This document shows, in pieces, positions 44,388 through 52,816 of a DNA stretch of 64,000 nucleotides. This DNA comes from Aequorivita sinensis. Lineage in GTDB: Bacteria > Bacteroidota > Bacteroidia > Flavobacteriales > Flavobacteriaceae. How positions within the stretch are numbered: the first letter of the stretch is position 1; each line of letters begins with the position of its first letter. The stretch covers positions 24,425 through 88,424 of the forward strand of contig NZ_VDMC01000010.1 of the NCBI RefSeq assembly GCF_006346335.1, in the 5' to 3' direction. The notes below the pieces were generated by a model, which worked only from the letters and a program-made list of their open reading frames with translations, was not told the DNA's origin and ran no database searches. The position numbers were made by a program, and so were the translations under genes.

Positions 44388-47042
44388 TTGAACACGCTAT
44401 CCTCATCCCTACTATTCAAATTTACCTGGCGAAGCTATCAAGCGCGTTTTTTGGAAGATTTCGAAATGCATATAGAAGATAAACATTTGCATATAGTAGC
44501 GCCTCCTGGCGCTGGAAAAACTGTTTTGGGGTTAGAAATGGTACGCAGAATAAACAAAAAGACACTCATTTTATCCCCCACTTTAACAATTCGTAATCAA
44601 TGGTACGAGCGAATGTTAGAATGTTTTGTAAACGGTGAACATTCAATACAAGTTTCCTTCAACTTAAAAAACCCAAAAACACTTACCTTTTCTACGTATC
44701 AATCTTTACATTCTTTTTATAAGAATGAAATGGAAAGTTCTGATACTAAATTGCTTAATTTTTTTCAGAAATGTGGAATCGAAAATCTTCTTTTAGACGA
44801 GGCGCACCATCTAAAAAAGGAATGGTGGAAACCCCTAATTAGTTTAAAACAACTTCCAGATTGCACTGTAATTTCTCTGACCGCAACCCCACCATATGAC
44901 AGTGAAGCCAATGAGATAGCCAACTATTTTAAATTGTGTGGTCCTATAGATATGGAAATCGGCTTACCAGAATTGGTAAAGGAAGGGAACATATGCCCAC
45001 ATCAGGATTATATTTATTTTTCGCTACCGGATGAAGAACAAATTCGATATATAATCAAATATCGCGAGCAGATACTAGCCTTTGTTTCATGGTTAAAAGC
45101 AGATGAAGATTTTAAAAACTTTATTCTGAAGCATCCATTTTATGAGAATACTGAAAATTTACTAGAAGCTATTTACGAACATCCAGATTTCTATTCGGCG
45201 ATGCTTATATACTTAAATTCGATTGATTTTGAAATTCCTTCAGAAAAAATTGAAGTATTAGGGGTGAACCCAAAAAACATCACCTTCCCTTCATTTACTT
45301 ATGAGTGGGTTGAAGCTTTACTGCAACCCCTTTTAGTTGATAATAGAGAGGTTTATATTGATAATGAAACTCTGCTAAATACCCTTGAAAAGAAGCTGCG
45401 AAAAATTGGTGCTTTCGATAAACAACGGATTAATCTTGTTGGCGAAGGCAATCTGTATCGTTCCCTCTCCCAAAGTCCTTCAAAGCTTAGGAGTATTGTT
45501 GAAATCACGAAGATAGAAAGTGAAAACTTAGGGAATTCACTGAGAATGGTAGTTCTTTCAGACTATATCAGAAAAGAGTATCTCGATTTTAAATATGGTG
45601 AGACGCTTTCAGATATCAACAAAATGGGGGTAGTTCCTATCTTTCAGCATCTTCGAAACAACATAAAGAACGACGATTCTTTAAAACTTCAAAAAAGTAA
45701 ATTAGCCGTACTTACTGGCTCGTTGATTTTAATTCACAATTCGGTGTTGAATGAATTAACCTCTAATATATCTAGAAATGCTTTCACTCAATCCATTTTA
45801 TGGGACACAGAGTATATTATTATCAAGCCAACATTATACGGAAAAAAGCAAATAATAGGCGCTATAACGCAACTATTTGAAGATGGATTTATTCAAGTCG
45901 TTGTTGGCACGAAATCGTTATTGGGTGAAGGCTGGGATGCACCAGCAATTAATACACTCATTCTAGCCTCATATGTTGGCTCCTTTGTAACCTCCAATCA
46001 AATGCGCGGTCGGGCACTTCGCATAAACCCTTTAAAACCCGAAAAAGTAGCAAACATCTGGCATCTTGCTTGCGTGGATCCCACTAGTAATATTGGCGGT
46101 GCCGATTTAGAAACGTTAACCCGAAGGTTTAATGCCTTCTGCGGAATTTCTCTTGAAAGACAACCTTATATACAAAACGGTATTTCCCGTTTTAAAATAA
46201 CCAGGGCGCTCTCAGAAGTAGAAGTTTTAAATGAGAAAATGTGCTCTTTGGCATTAAATCGCCCCAACGTAAAGAAAAGATGGGATAAAGCGCTAGAAAA
46301 GGGAAACATATTGATTCGAGAGTTGAAGCTAGATTTTGAATCCAAAACAACTTCCACAAAACCAAAAAAGTATTATTATAGAGATTTAGTGAAATATGCC
46401 TTTGTCGAAATTTCAGTATTAATGGCAATTACCATTCCTGAACTTTTTTTAAAAAACTTTTTCACCTTAGTTTCACGTGGATTTCTTTATTTCTTCTATG
46501 CCGTAGGAAGCGGAATTGTTTTAATATTTGTCCCAAAAACTTTTAAAGCACTCAAATTATATCTTAAATATGGCAGAAGAGATAAACAGTTGAAAAAAAT
46601 GGCAAATGCCTTAAAAGCAGCTATGATTGAAAAACAGATTATAAAATCTGCCGCAACCGAAATTGAAGTTGTAATTGAAAATATTAATCAAACGGAAATA
46701 AGCTGTTTTTTACAAGGTGCCACAGTTAAAGAAAGTTGGCTTTTTACAGATTACCTTGAAGAAATTATATCTCCTGTTGAAAATCCGCGCTATATTGTTA
46801 GTCAATCTGGCTGGTTTAGAAATAAATTGGGGCTTGCCAATTATTACAGCGTTCCAAAGCTATTTGCCGAAAGGAAAAAGGATGCAGATTTATTCTTCAG
46901 ACATTGGAAAAAATACAATGGAAAGGCAGAACTCACTTTTACTAGAAATGCTATAGGCAGAAAACTATTGTTAAAAGCCCGCTTTCATTATTTTCAGCAT
47001 GGGAACAACCTAAAATCAAAAAAGTCGTTGATATGGAAGTGA
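44388..47042 (+). CDS. Membrane-anchored DEAD/DEAH-box (SF2) helicase
   Basis: 884 residues. Helicase motifs: Q-like WRSYQ, Walker A APPGAGKT (38-45), DEAH (137-140), TATPP (165-169), GEGWD around 515 and QMRGRALR (538-545). About 130 residues later come one or two membrane helices (about 674-720; ISVLMAITIPELFLK and GFLYFFYAVGSGIVLIFV), then a soluble 160-residue tail. The start is TTG 44388, because motif Q begins only 13 codons later. It is on the opposite strand to flanking heme genes. Closest known class is ResIII/UvrB-like helicases; membrane attachment makes it unlike housekeeping ones. Function unknown. Confidence 0.82.
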   Translation: MNTLSSSLLFKFTWRSYQARFLEDFEMHIEDKHLHIVAPPGAGKTVLGLEMVRRINKKTLILSPTLTIRNQWYERMLECFVNGEHSIQVSFNLKNPKTLTFSTYQSLHSFYKNEMESSDTKLLNFFQKCGIENLLLDEAHHLKKEWWKPLISLKQLPDCTVISLTATPPYDSEANEIANYFKLCGPIDMEIGLPELVKEGNICPHQDYIYFSLPDEEQIRYIIKYREQILAFVSWLKADEDFKNFILKHPFYENTENLLEAIYEHPDFYSAMLIYLNSIDFEIPSEKIEVLGVNPKNITFPSFTYEWVEALLQPLLVDNREVYIDNETLLNTLEKKLRKIGAFDKQRINLVGEGNLYRSLSQSPSKLRSIVEITKIESENLGNSLRMVVLSDYIRKEYLDFKYGETLSDINKMGVVPIFQHLRNNIKNDDSLKLQKSKLAVLTGSLILIHNSVLNELTSNISRNAFTQSILWDTEYIIIKPTLYGKKQIIGAITQLFEDGFIQVVVGTKSLLGEGWDAPAINTLILASYVGSFVTSNQMRGRALRINPLKPEKVANIWHLACVDPTSNIGGADLETLTRRFNAFCGISLERQPYIQNGISRFKITRALSEVEVLNEKMCSLALNRPNVKKRWDKALEKGNILIRELKLDFESKTTSTKPKKYYYRDLVKYAFVEISVLMAITIPELFLKNFFTLVSRGFLYFFYAVGSGIVLIFVPKTFKALKLYLKYGRRDKQLKKMANALKAAMIEKQIIKSAATEIEVVIENINQTEISCFLQGATVKESWLFTDYLEEIISPVENPRYIVSQSGWFRNKLGLANYYSVPKLFAERKKDADLFFRHWKKYNGKAELTFTRNAIGRKLLLKARFHYFQHGNNLKSKKSLIWK

Positions 47043-47047
47043 TGGTA

Positions 47048-47103
47048 GTTCCCTGCAAAGGCGAAGCTAATTCACTTATGATCTGGGACTCCCTTGCAGG
47101 AAC
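47048..47103. repeat. Imperfect inverted REP-like repeat after the helicase gene
   Basis: GTTCCCTGCAAAGG (47048-47061) and CCCTTGCAGGAAC (47091-47103) form an imperfect inverted repeat 5 nt after the helicase stop. The CTTGCAGG core also occurs at 48175-48234 and 48781-48828. Confidence 0.6.
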
Positions 47104-47181
47104 AGTGATATTTGTATCGCTGTGAAGAAAACTAGTCTGCAAAAGAAAGTTTCTGGACAATCAAGAAAATGGCTGTGCAGA

Positions 47182-48759
47182 TTAAACCCACTCTTTAGGG
47201 TTTCTTAATACCTCAACAAGCTTTTCTTCTTCACTCCCCGCCTCTGGATGATGATCGTACTTCCATTGAACGTGTGGCGGTAAACTCATTAAAATACTCT
47301 CTATACGACCGTTGGTTTTTAATCCAAACAAAGTTCCTTTATCGTGAACTAAGTTGAACTCAACATAACGCCCACGACGAATTTCTTGCCAAGTTCTATT
47401 TTCTTCAGAATATGAAAGGTCTTTTCTCTTTTCAACAATCGGCAGATAACAATCTAAGAAACTATTACCAACTTCGGTTACAAAATTGTACCAGTCTTTC
47501 ATATTCATCTCATCGGTCTTCTTTAAATAATCAAAAAACAAGCCTCCAACTCCACGAGCTTCATCGCGATGAGAATTCCAAAAATATTCGTCGCAACGCT
47601 TTTTGTACGTCGAATAAAACTCACTATTATGTTTGTCGCAAGCTGTTTTGCACACCTTGTGAAAATGTGCTGCGTCTTCTTCAAATAAGTAGTAAGGTGT
47701 TAAGTCTTGTCCTCCACCAAACCAACTATCTACAATATTTCCTGCAGCATCGTACATTTCAAAATAGCGCCAGTTTGCATGTACTGTTGGTACCATTGGG
47801 TTTTTTGGGTGTAGTACTAAGCTCAAGCCACAAGCAAAAAAATCTGCGTCTTTTACTCCGAAATACGCCTGCATACTTTCAGGTAATTTCCCGTGTACTT
47901 CACTAATATTAACTCCTCCTTTTTCAAAAACATTTCCGTTTTCAATCACGCGAGTTCGGCCGCCACCGCCTTCTTTGCGAATCCATTTATCTTCTTGAAA
48001 CTTCGCCTTACCGTCTATTGACTCTAAGGCTGAAGTTATTTCGTTTTGTAAATTTTTTATGTAGGCTACAAATTGTTCTTTCATATTCTTTTTAGTTTGG
48101 GAGTTTGGGTCCACAAAACAGTTGCTTTTGTTGTTATCGCCGGGTAAGTCAAAATTATTTTGAATCTGACTATTTCCTGCAAGATGTTCCCCCGCCTTTT
48201 CTGCGGGGGCTCCTTGTAGGTCTTCTCCTGCAAGTATTTCTTTATTATGTGAATACGCCATATTTTCTATAGATTCAAAAAGAGTGTTAACTATATAATC
48301 TTTTGAAATTTTAAAATATTCTGGTTGACTTAGATTTAAATAATGATGAAAAGAGGAAAACTTATACTTTGTAATATCCTGTGTTTCTTTAGGATTATTA
48401 TGAATATAAATTAAAAGAGACTTTATATAGTTTTCATCCTTAACCTTTATTCTTTTAAAATGCTTTTCAAATAAGCTTCCCGTACGTCCTGCAAATTTAT
48501 TGAATGCCTTTGCATAAGCATTGAAAAAATCGGAAATACTCTTAGTAAATTCTTCCGGTTTCGAATTAACTTGAATAAGAAAATGGAAGTGATTATCCAT
48601 TAAACAATAACCAAAAACTTCAACATTCTGAGCAACATATTTTCCAAATAATTGAAGAAAATAGCGTTTGTTTTCTTCAGTCTTAAAAATATTCTCCCCA
48701 TTAATACCTCGATTGTAAATATGGTAGTAATGTGATTGTTCAATTGTTTCTAGTTTCAT
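47182..48759 (-). CDS. hemF: Oxygen-dependent coproporphyrinogen III oxidase, open behind a RAYT domain
   Basis: Oxidative decarboxylation of coproporphyrinogen III in heme synthesis. The HemF part is residues 226-525 (internal ATG 48084, giving a normal 300-residue enzyme): KEGGGGRTRVIENGNVFEKG, HANWRYFEMY, WFGGGQDLTPYYLFEEDA, YVEFNLVHDKGTLFGLKTNGR. The frame continues without a stop through a 60-residue linker into a REP-associated tyrosine transposase domain (residues 1-170). Either a 525-residue fusion is made or translation starts at 48084; an A-rich stretch before 48084 permits the latter. I judge independent HemF translation more likely, but the open frame is certain. Confidence 0.9.
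   Translation of the reverse strand: MKLETIEQSHYYHIYNRGINGENIFKTEENKRYFLQLFGKYVAQNVEVFGYCLMDNHFHFLIQVNSKPEEFTKSISDFFNAYAKAFNKFAGRTGSLFEKHFKRIKVKDENYIKSLLIYIHNNPKETQDITKYKFSSFHHYLNLSQPEYFKISKDYIVNTLFESIENMAYSHNKEILAGEDLQGAPAEKAGEHLAGNSQIQNNFDLPGDNNKSNCFVDPNSQTKKNMKEQFVAYIKNLQNEITSALESIDGKAKFQEDKWIRKEGGGGRTRVIENGNVFEKGGVNISEVHGKLPESMQAYFGVKDADFFACGLSLVLHPKNPMVPTVHANWRYFEMYDAAGNIVDSWFGGGQDLTPYYLFEEDAAHFHKVCKTACDKHNSEFYSTYKKRCDEYFWNSHRDEARGVGGLFFDYLKKTDEMNMKDWYNFVTEVGNSFLDCYLPIVEKRKDLSYSEENRTWQEIRRGRYVEFNLVHDKGTLFGLKTNGRIESILMSLPPHVQWKYDHHPEAGSEEEKLVEVLRNPKEWV
48175..48234. repeat. REP-like element inside the RAYT-hemF frame
   Basis: TCCTGCAAG occurs at both ends (48175-48183, 48226-48234). Between them is a hairpin, CCCCCGC (48189-48195) with GCGGGGG (48203-48209). 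Read on the minus strand it encodes the linker residues ILAGEDLQGAPAEKAGEHLAG without a stop, so the repeat itself joins the two proteins. Confidence 0.72.
48264..48759 (-). mobile_element. REP-associated tyrosine transposase (RAYT, Y1/HUH) domain
   Basis: Residues 1-165 of the frame: HUH motif in CLMDNHFHFLIQ (residues 52-63) and the catalytic Tyr in YIHNNP (118-123), with a typical start YYHIYNRGIN. RAYTs are single-copy relatives of IS200/IS605 transposases that act on REP hairpins. Palindromic repeats lie directly upstream (48781-48828) and downstream (48175-48234). The C-terminal end appears to be present up to YSHNKEI, but its stop codon is missing. Confidence 0.85.
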
Positions 48760-48780
48760 AATCCTTCGTTTTTAATACCT

Positions 48781-48828
48781 ACAAGGTCTTAGAGACCTTG
48801 CAGGATGTCTTAGAGACCTTGCAGGATG
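48781..48828. repeat. Tandem REP-like hairpin upstream of the RAYT
   Basis: A 21-nt unit (TCTTAGAGACCTTGCAGGATG) is repeated exactly twice at 48787-48807 and 48808-48828. ACAAGGTCT and AGACCTTG form a perfect 8-bp hairpin around TAG at the left end. This resembles the repeats a RAYT recognises. Confidence 0.75.
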
Positions 48829-48858
48829 GTTTCAAAACCTTACCAAAACGCAGACGAG

Positions 48859-49647
48859 TTACAGTATATTAGACACCCTTTGAGTTGTTTTTTGGTTTTC
48901 CAAAACTTTTAAAGTTTCTGTGCTTGCTGCGGTTACTGAAAGAGGTAAAACCAAGATAATTCCAACCACAGGAATTAATAGTACAAGCATAAATACAATA
49001 CCGTTTCCTATTGCCAAACCTCGGTTTTTCTTAACAAATTGAATGCTTTCAGCATATTTAAAATGTCGCTCTAACGTATAGTCCATATTTCCAAAGCCTG
49101 CGTAATAACTCTGTATTAAAAACAACAAAATTGATGATGCTATTCCAATTACAGGGATAAAACCGATTAGAATTATAGGTATGGTAATCATTAACTCCAT
49201 CAATAAGTTTCGGACATTTAGTCGAATTCCTCGCCATAATTGCCCCGCATTGGTTGTGTTTCTATGCGAGTGGTCTATGTTGTCCACCCCGTATAAATGC
49301 TTTTCAATTTTTTCTGAAACAGGACTCATAAAAGGTGCACTAAGTGCCATTACAATATGCCTATAAAGAATAAGCCCAAGTGCAATGATAATTAAGGCTC
49401 CTATAAATTCGCTTATCGTTTTAAAAGTCTCCGCTCCCCATTCCCAAAACCAAACTTTTGATATAAATGCACCAAGATTATCACTTAAACCCCAAGCTGA
49501 AAACGCAATTAAGATTGCCGTAAAAAAACTAATTGCCATCGGCACTCCAAAGTACTTCCAAAGCCCAAGTTTACTTATAAGCTTGAAAGTTCCAACGTAT
49601 GCTCTTATGCCTCTTAGAATGTTTTTAATCATAGTTTTGAGTTTCAA
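48859..49647 (-). CDS. EI24/CysZ-like membrane protein
   Basis: 262 residues, about five transmembrane helices, with hydrophobic segments such as YFGVPMAISFFTAILIAFSAW, LIIIALGLILYRHIVMALS, LLMELMITIPIILIGFIP and IVFMLVLLIPVVGIILVLPLSV, and the family-typical ALSAPFMSPVSEKIE. CysZ relatives carry sulfate, but the role of this version is unknown. Starts at ATG 49647 or 49632. Last gene before the RAYT-hemF frame in the heme gene run. Confidence 0.8.
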   Translation of the reverse strand: MKLKTMIKNILRGIRAYVGTFKLISKLGLWKYFGVPMAISFFTAILIAFSAWGLSDNLGAFISKVWFWEWGAETFKTISEFIGALIIIALGLILYRHIVMALSAPFMSPVSEKIEKHLYGVDNIDHSHRNTTNAGQLWRGIRLNVRNLLMELMITIPIILIGFIPVIGIASSILLFLIQSYYAGFGNMDYTLERHFKYAESIQFVKKNRGLAIGNGIVFMLVLLIPVVGIILVLPLSVTAASTETLKVLENQKTTQRVSNIL

Positions 49648-49674
49648 ACGTTGCAGAATAACTATAATGACAAA

Positions 49675-50157
49675 CTAGGCTATATAGACCAACTTATCAT
49701 CAAATCTCTCAACCTCTTCAACAGTTTCAATCTTTGCCGCTTCCTCTGCTTTTTGTTTCAAAAAAGTTACAATTTCTTCCTCGCTTTTATTCTTTATTTC
49801 TTCATAAAAAATAATTCCCATTAAATTATTATGGATATCCATGGCTCTATCTAATGGTTCGTTAGGTGAGAAATCCTCGTGCCAATCGGTGAACTTTTTA
49901 GCCCAAGCTTTTGCTTTTTCCTCATCCCTCCTCCACTTTAAGCATCTTCGGATTATCAATATCACCCAGAGGGCGTGCCTAAATGCATTTGCCGGATTAT
50001 TTAAATGATGCGTATTGCCATATTCTTTCTGTGCAATAAGCATACAATTTTTGGTGGCAAAAATGGTTGGAATTCCATAAAACGGATTTCTAATAAAAAG
50101 ACCAAGCAACCCAAAGAGTTGCTTGAAATCTAATCTATTAAAAATTCGCCAAAGCAT
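49675..50157 (-). CDS. DUF6973-like protein of unknown function
   Basis: 160 residues, beginning directly after the hemE stop. The sequence has the pattern NPANAFRHALWVILIIRR, then WHED and LDRAMDIHNNLMGIIF, an invariant-looking set of His, Asp and Asn that could bind a metal. I place it in the DUF6973 type from memory, with moderate confidence. No signal or clear membrane segment. Its position in the hem operon suggests co-expression with heme genes, not a shown function. Confidence 0.7.
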   Translation of the reverse strand: MLWRIFNRLDFKQLFGLLGLFIRNPFYGIPTIFATKNCMLIAQKEYGNTHHLNNPANAFRHALWVILIIRRCLKWRRDEEKAKAWAKKFTDWHEDFSPNEPLDRAMDIHNNLMGIIFYEEIKNKSEEEIVTFLKQKAEEAAKIETVEEVERFDDKLVYIA

Positions 50158-51186
50158 TTAATCTTGTTTGTATTCTTTTACAGCTTCTATAAAAGCACCT
50201 GCATTCTCAATTGGAATATTAGGTAAAATACCGTGTCCTAAATTTACTATATAACGATCTTTTCCAAACTCATCAATCATCTGTTTCACCATCTTTTTAA
50301 TTTCAGACGGCGGACTGAAAAGTCTAGTCGGATCAAAGTTACCTTGTAGGGTAATGTTTCCTCCTGTTAGGTATCTAGCGTTTTTAGGAGAACAAGTCCA
50401 ATCTACACCTAATGCAGAAGCACCACTTTTAGCCATTACATCTAAGGCAAACCAGCATCCTTTTCCAAATACAATAACTGGAGATTCATCTTTTAATGCG
50501 TCGATAATCTGTTGAATATATTTCCAACTAAATTCTTGATAATCGGTTGGTGAAAGCATTCCACCCCAACTATCAAAAACCTGAACAGCATTAACACCTG
50601 CTTTTACCTTTTCTTTTAAGTATAAAATTGTAGTATCAGTAATCTTCTGAAGCAATTCGTGTGCAGCAACTGGTTGTGTAAAACAAAACTCTTTTGCTTT
50701 GTCAAAATTCTTACTTCCTTGACCTTGCACACAGTAGCATAAAATTGTCCATGGACTTCCAGCAAAACCAATCAATGGAATTTCATCGTTTAATTTTTCC
50801 TTGGTCATTTTAATAGCTTCCATTACATAGCCAAGTGTGTCATTAATATCTGGTACAATAACGCGTTCCAAATCTTTTTGAGAACGGATTGGCTCTGGAA
50901 CCCACGGGCCAATTCCAGGTTTCATTTCTACGTGAATATTCATGGCCTGTGGAATCACCAAAATATCACTAAATAAAATAGCAGCATCCATTCCGTAGCG
51001 ACGGATAGGTTGTACTGTAATTTCACTAGCGAGTTCAGGAGTTTGGCAACGAGTAAAGAAATCGTATTTCTCTTTAATCTCCATAAACTCCGGAAGATAT
51101 CTTCCTGCTTGACGCATCATCCATACAGGTGGACGCTCCACGGTTTCTCCGCGAAGTGCTTTTAAGAATAAATCGTTTTTTATCAT
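50158..51186 (-). CDS. hemE: Uroporphyrinogen decarboxylase
   Basis: Removes four carboxyl groups from uroporphyrinogen III. 342 residues. Signature [15 protein letters not shown] near the N-terminus, [37 protein letters not shown] and [18 protein letters not shown], all diagnostic. Abuts the DUF6973-like gene with no gap and follows hemD by 50 nt in the hemA-hemC-hemD-hemE run. Confidence 0.97.
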   Translation of the reverse strand: MIKNDLFLKALRGETVERPPVWMMRQAGRYLPEFMEIKEKYDFFTRCQTPELASEITVQPIRRYGMDAAILFSDILVIPQAMNIHVEMKPGIGPWVPEPIRSQKDLERVIVPDINDTLGYVMEAIKMTKEKLNDEIPLIGFAGSPWTILCYCVQGQGSKNFDKAKEFCFTQPVAAHELLQKITDTTILYLKEKVKAGVNAVQVFDSWGGMLSPTDYQEFSWKYIQQIIDALKDESPVIVFGKGCWFALDVMAKSGASALGVDWTCSPKNARYLTGGNITLQGNFDPTRLFSPPSEIKKMVKQMIDEFGKDRYIVNLGHGILPNIPIENAGAFIEAVKEYKQD

Positions 51187-51236
51187 AGCATTATTATTAT
51201 AAACCTAACAGATTTAACCCCATAGGCTTACAGATA

Positions 51237-51881
51237 TTAAGTTCGTAACATTTTTACAGTCTTCGCTATTACACTTTCAACAATTGTAGCGTTTGAAACA
51301 ACTACATGATCTGTGTAATTTTTAGCTTCTGAAGCAGTTGTTGTGCCAATGCACACAGCCAAGGCTTCAGTTTTATTTTCTCTAAAATAACTTCTTACAC
51401 CACTCGGACTAAAAAACATGATTGCATCAAATTGTCTTTCAATCTTTTTTGGTTGTAAGCTTGTATTGTATACTTTTATTTCTTCGAAAGAGACATTATT
51501 TTCATTTAAAGCTGAAGGGATAACGTCGCTTCTTATATTTCCACAGAAAAAATAAAAATGATCGTTTTTATGATTTTCAACTAAATATGGCGCTAATTCC
51601 GAAGCATATTCAGTCATTTTGATCACTTTTTGACCATTTTTCTCTAAAAGTGCCTTAGTCTTTTCTCCTACACAATAGCAATTCTGAATTTTAATATTCG
51701 CATGTTGAATAGCACTTACAGAGTTTTGACTCGTAATTATAGCATTATCAATTTCAGAAGGCGCTTTAAAGTCTATAAAGTCGATTTTTATTGCGTTGTA
51801 TTCTACCAATGATATCCCTGCGTTAAGCAACAATTCCCTTTGGGAAAAGCTCAGTTTTTTGGTAGACAGAACGCTCTTCAT
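51237..51881 (-). CDS. hemD: Uroporphyrinogen-III synthase
   Basis: Cyclises hydroxymethylbilane with inversion of ring D. 214 residues, somewhat short. The family is poorly conserved; visible signs are two Rossmann-like halves (AIITSQNSVSAIQ, NCYCVGEKTKALLEKNGQKV) and IMFFSPSGVRSYFRENKTEALAVCIGTTTASEAK. Position between hemC and hemE makes the call solid. Confidence 0.88.
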   Translation of the reverse strand: MKSVLSTKKLSFSQRELLLNAGISLVEYNAIKIDFIDFKAPSEIDNAIITSQNSVSAIQHANIKIQNCYCVGEKTKALLEKNGQKVIKMTEYASELAPYLVENHKNDHFYFFCGNIRSDVIPSALNENNVSFEEIKVYNTSLQPKKIERQFDAIMFFSPSGVRSYFRENKTEALAVCIGTTTASEAKNYTDHVVVSNATIVESVIAKTVKMLRT

Positions 51882-51899
51882 TACAACATTATTAGCAGC

Positions 51900-52814
51900 C
51901 TATTTATTGGTATGCTGTTTAATTTCGGCCATTAATTCTTTTCCTCCATTAGACAGTATGTTTAAAGCACATTCTCTTCCAAATCTTTTATAATCTGATG
52001 TTTTTACCCTTTTTTCAATTTCAAGCATATCTTTTCCATCTAAAGAAAATAAGCATCCTTTAAACATCACCTCATCGTCAATAATTTGAGCATAAGCACC
52101 AATTGGCGCAGTACACCCACCCTCTAAAGTATTTAAAAATTCTCTTTCTATATGGGTGCATATTTCTGAAGCGGAATGATTCAATTTTGATGTAGCTTCT
52201 ATTGAAAACGGATCGTTCTCCATTGCAACTATCACCATCGCGCCTTGTGCTGGCGCAGGAATCATCCAATCTAAGTCGATGAATTTTCCTGGCAACACAT
52301 TAATTCTTTCCAATCCTGCTTTAGCAAAAATTGCTCCCTCCCATTTATTGTCTTTCAATTTCTGTAAACGGGTGTTTACATTTCCGCGTAAATCAACCAA
52401 ATTATGATTGGGATATCTGTGTAGCCATTGTGCTTGTCTTCGAAGACTTCCAGTTGCGATTGTACAAGGTTTTTCAAAGTCAACCTCAGATTCAACTACT
52501 AGAATATCCTGTGATGTAGCTCTTTCTAATACTGCAGTTTGCACTATTCCTTTAGGTAAAAGAGTAGGTACATCTTTCATACTGTGCACAGCTATATCAA
52601 CAATACCGTTAATCATAGCTACATCTAGCGTTTTGGTAAATATACCAGTAATACCCATCTCGTAAAGAGGCTTGTCTAGGACTAAGTCTCCTTCTGATTT
52701 TACGGGCATTAGCTCGGTTTTATAACCTAGATTTTCTAGTTTAGATTTTACAGTATTGGCTTGCCAAAGTGCTAATTCACTATCGCGGGTACCAATTCGA
52801 ATGGTTTTTTTCAA
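51900..52814 (-). CDS. hemC: Hydroxymethylbilane synthase (porphobilinogen deaminase)
   Basis: Polymerises four porphobilinogens. 304 residues: RIGTRDSELALWQAN at the N-terminus, VHSMKDVPT, IATGSLRRQAQWLHRYPNH and NTLEGGCTAPIGAYA with the Cys that carries the dipyrromethane cofactor. It starts 2 nt after hemA and precedes hemD by 18 nt. Confidence 0.97.
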   Translation of the reverse strand: MKKTIRIGTRDSELALWQANTVKSKLENLGYKTELMPVKSEGDLVLDKPLYEMGITGIFTKTLDVAMINGIVDIAVHSMKDVPTLLPKGIVQTAVLERATSQDILVVESEVDFEKPCTIATGSLRRQAQWLHRYPNHNLVDLRGNVNTRLQKLKDNKWEGAIFAKAGLERINVLPGKFIDLDWMIPAPAQGAMVIVAMENDPFSIEATSKLNHSASEICTHIEREFLNTLEGGCTAPIGAYAQIIDDEVMFKGCLFSLDGKDMLEIEKRVKTSDYKRFGRECALNILSNGGKELMAEIKQHTNK

Positions 52815-52816
52815 GA

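Noticed and set aside
47412..47906. 164-codon plus-strand frame antisense to hemF
   Set aside because: Lies wholly within the conserved hemF sequence on the other strand; no signal or motif of its own.
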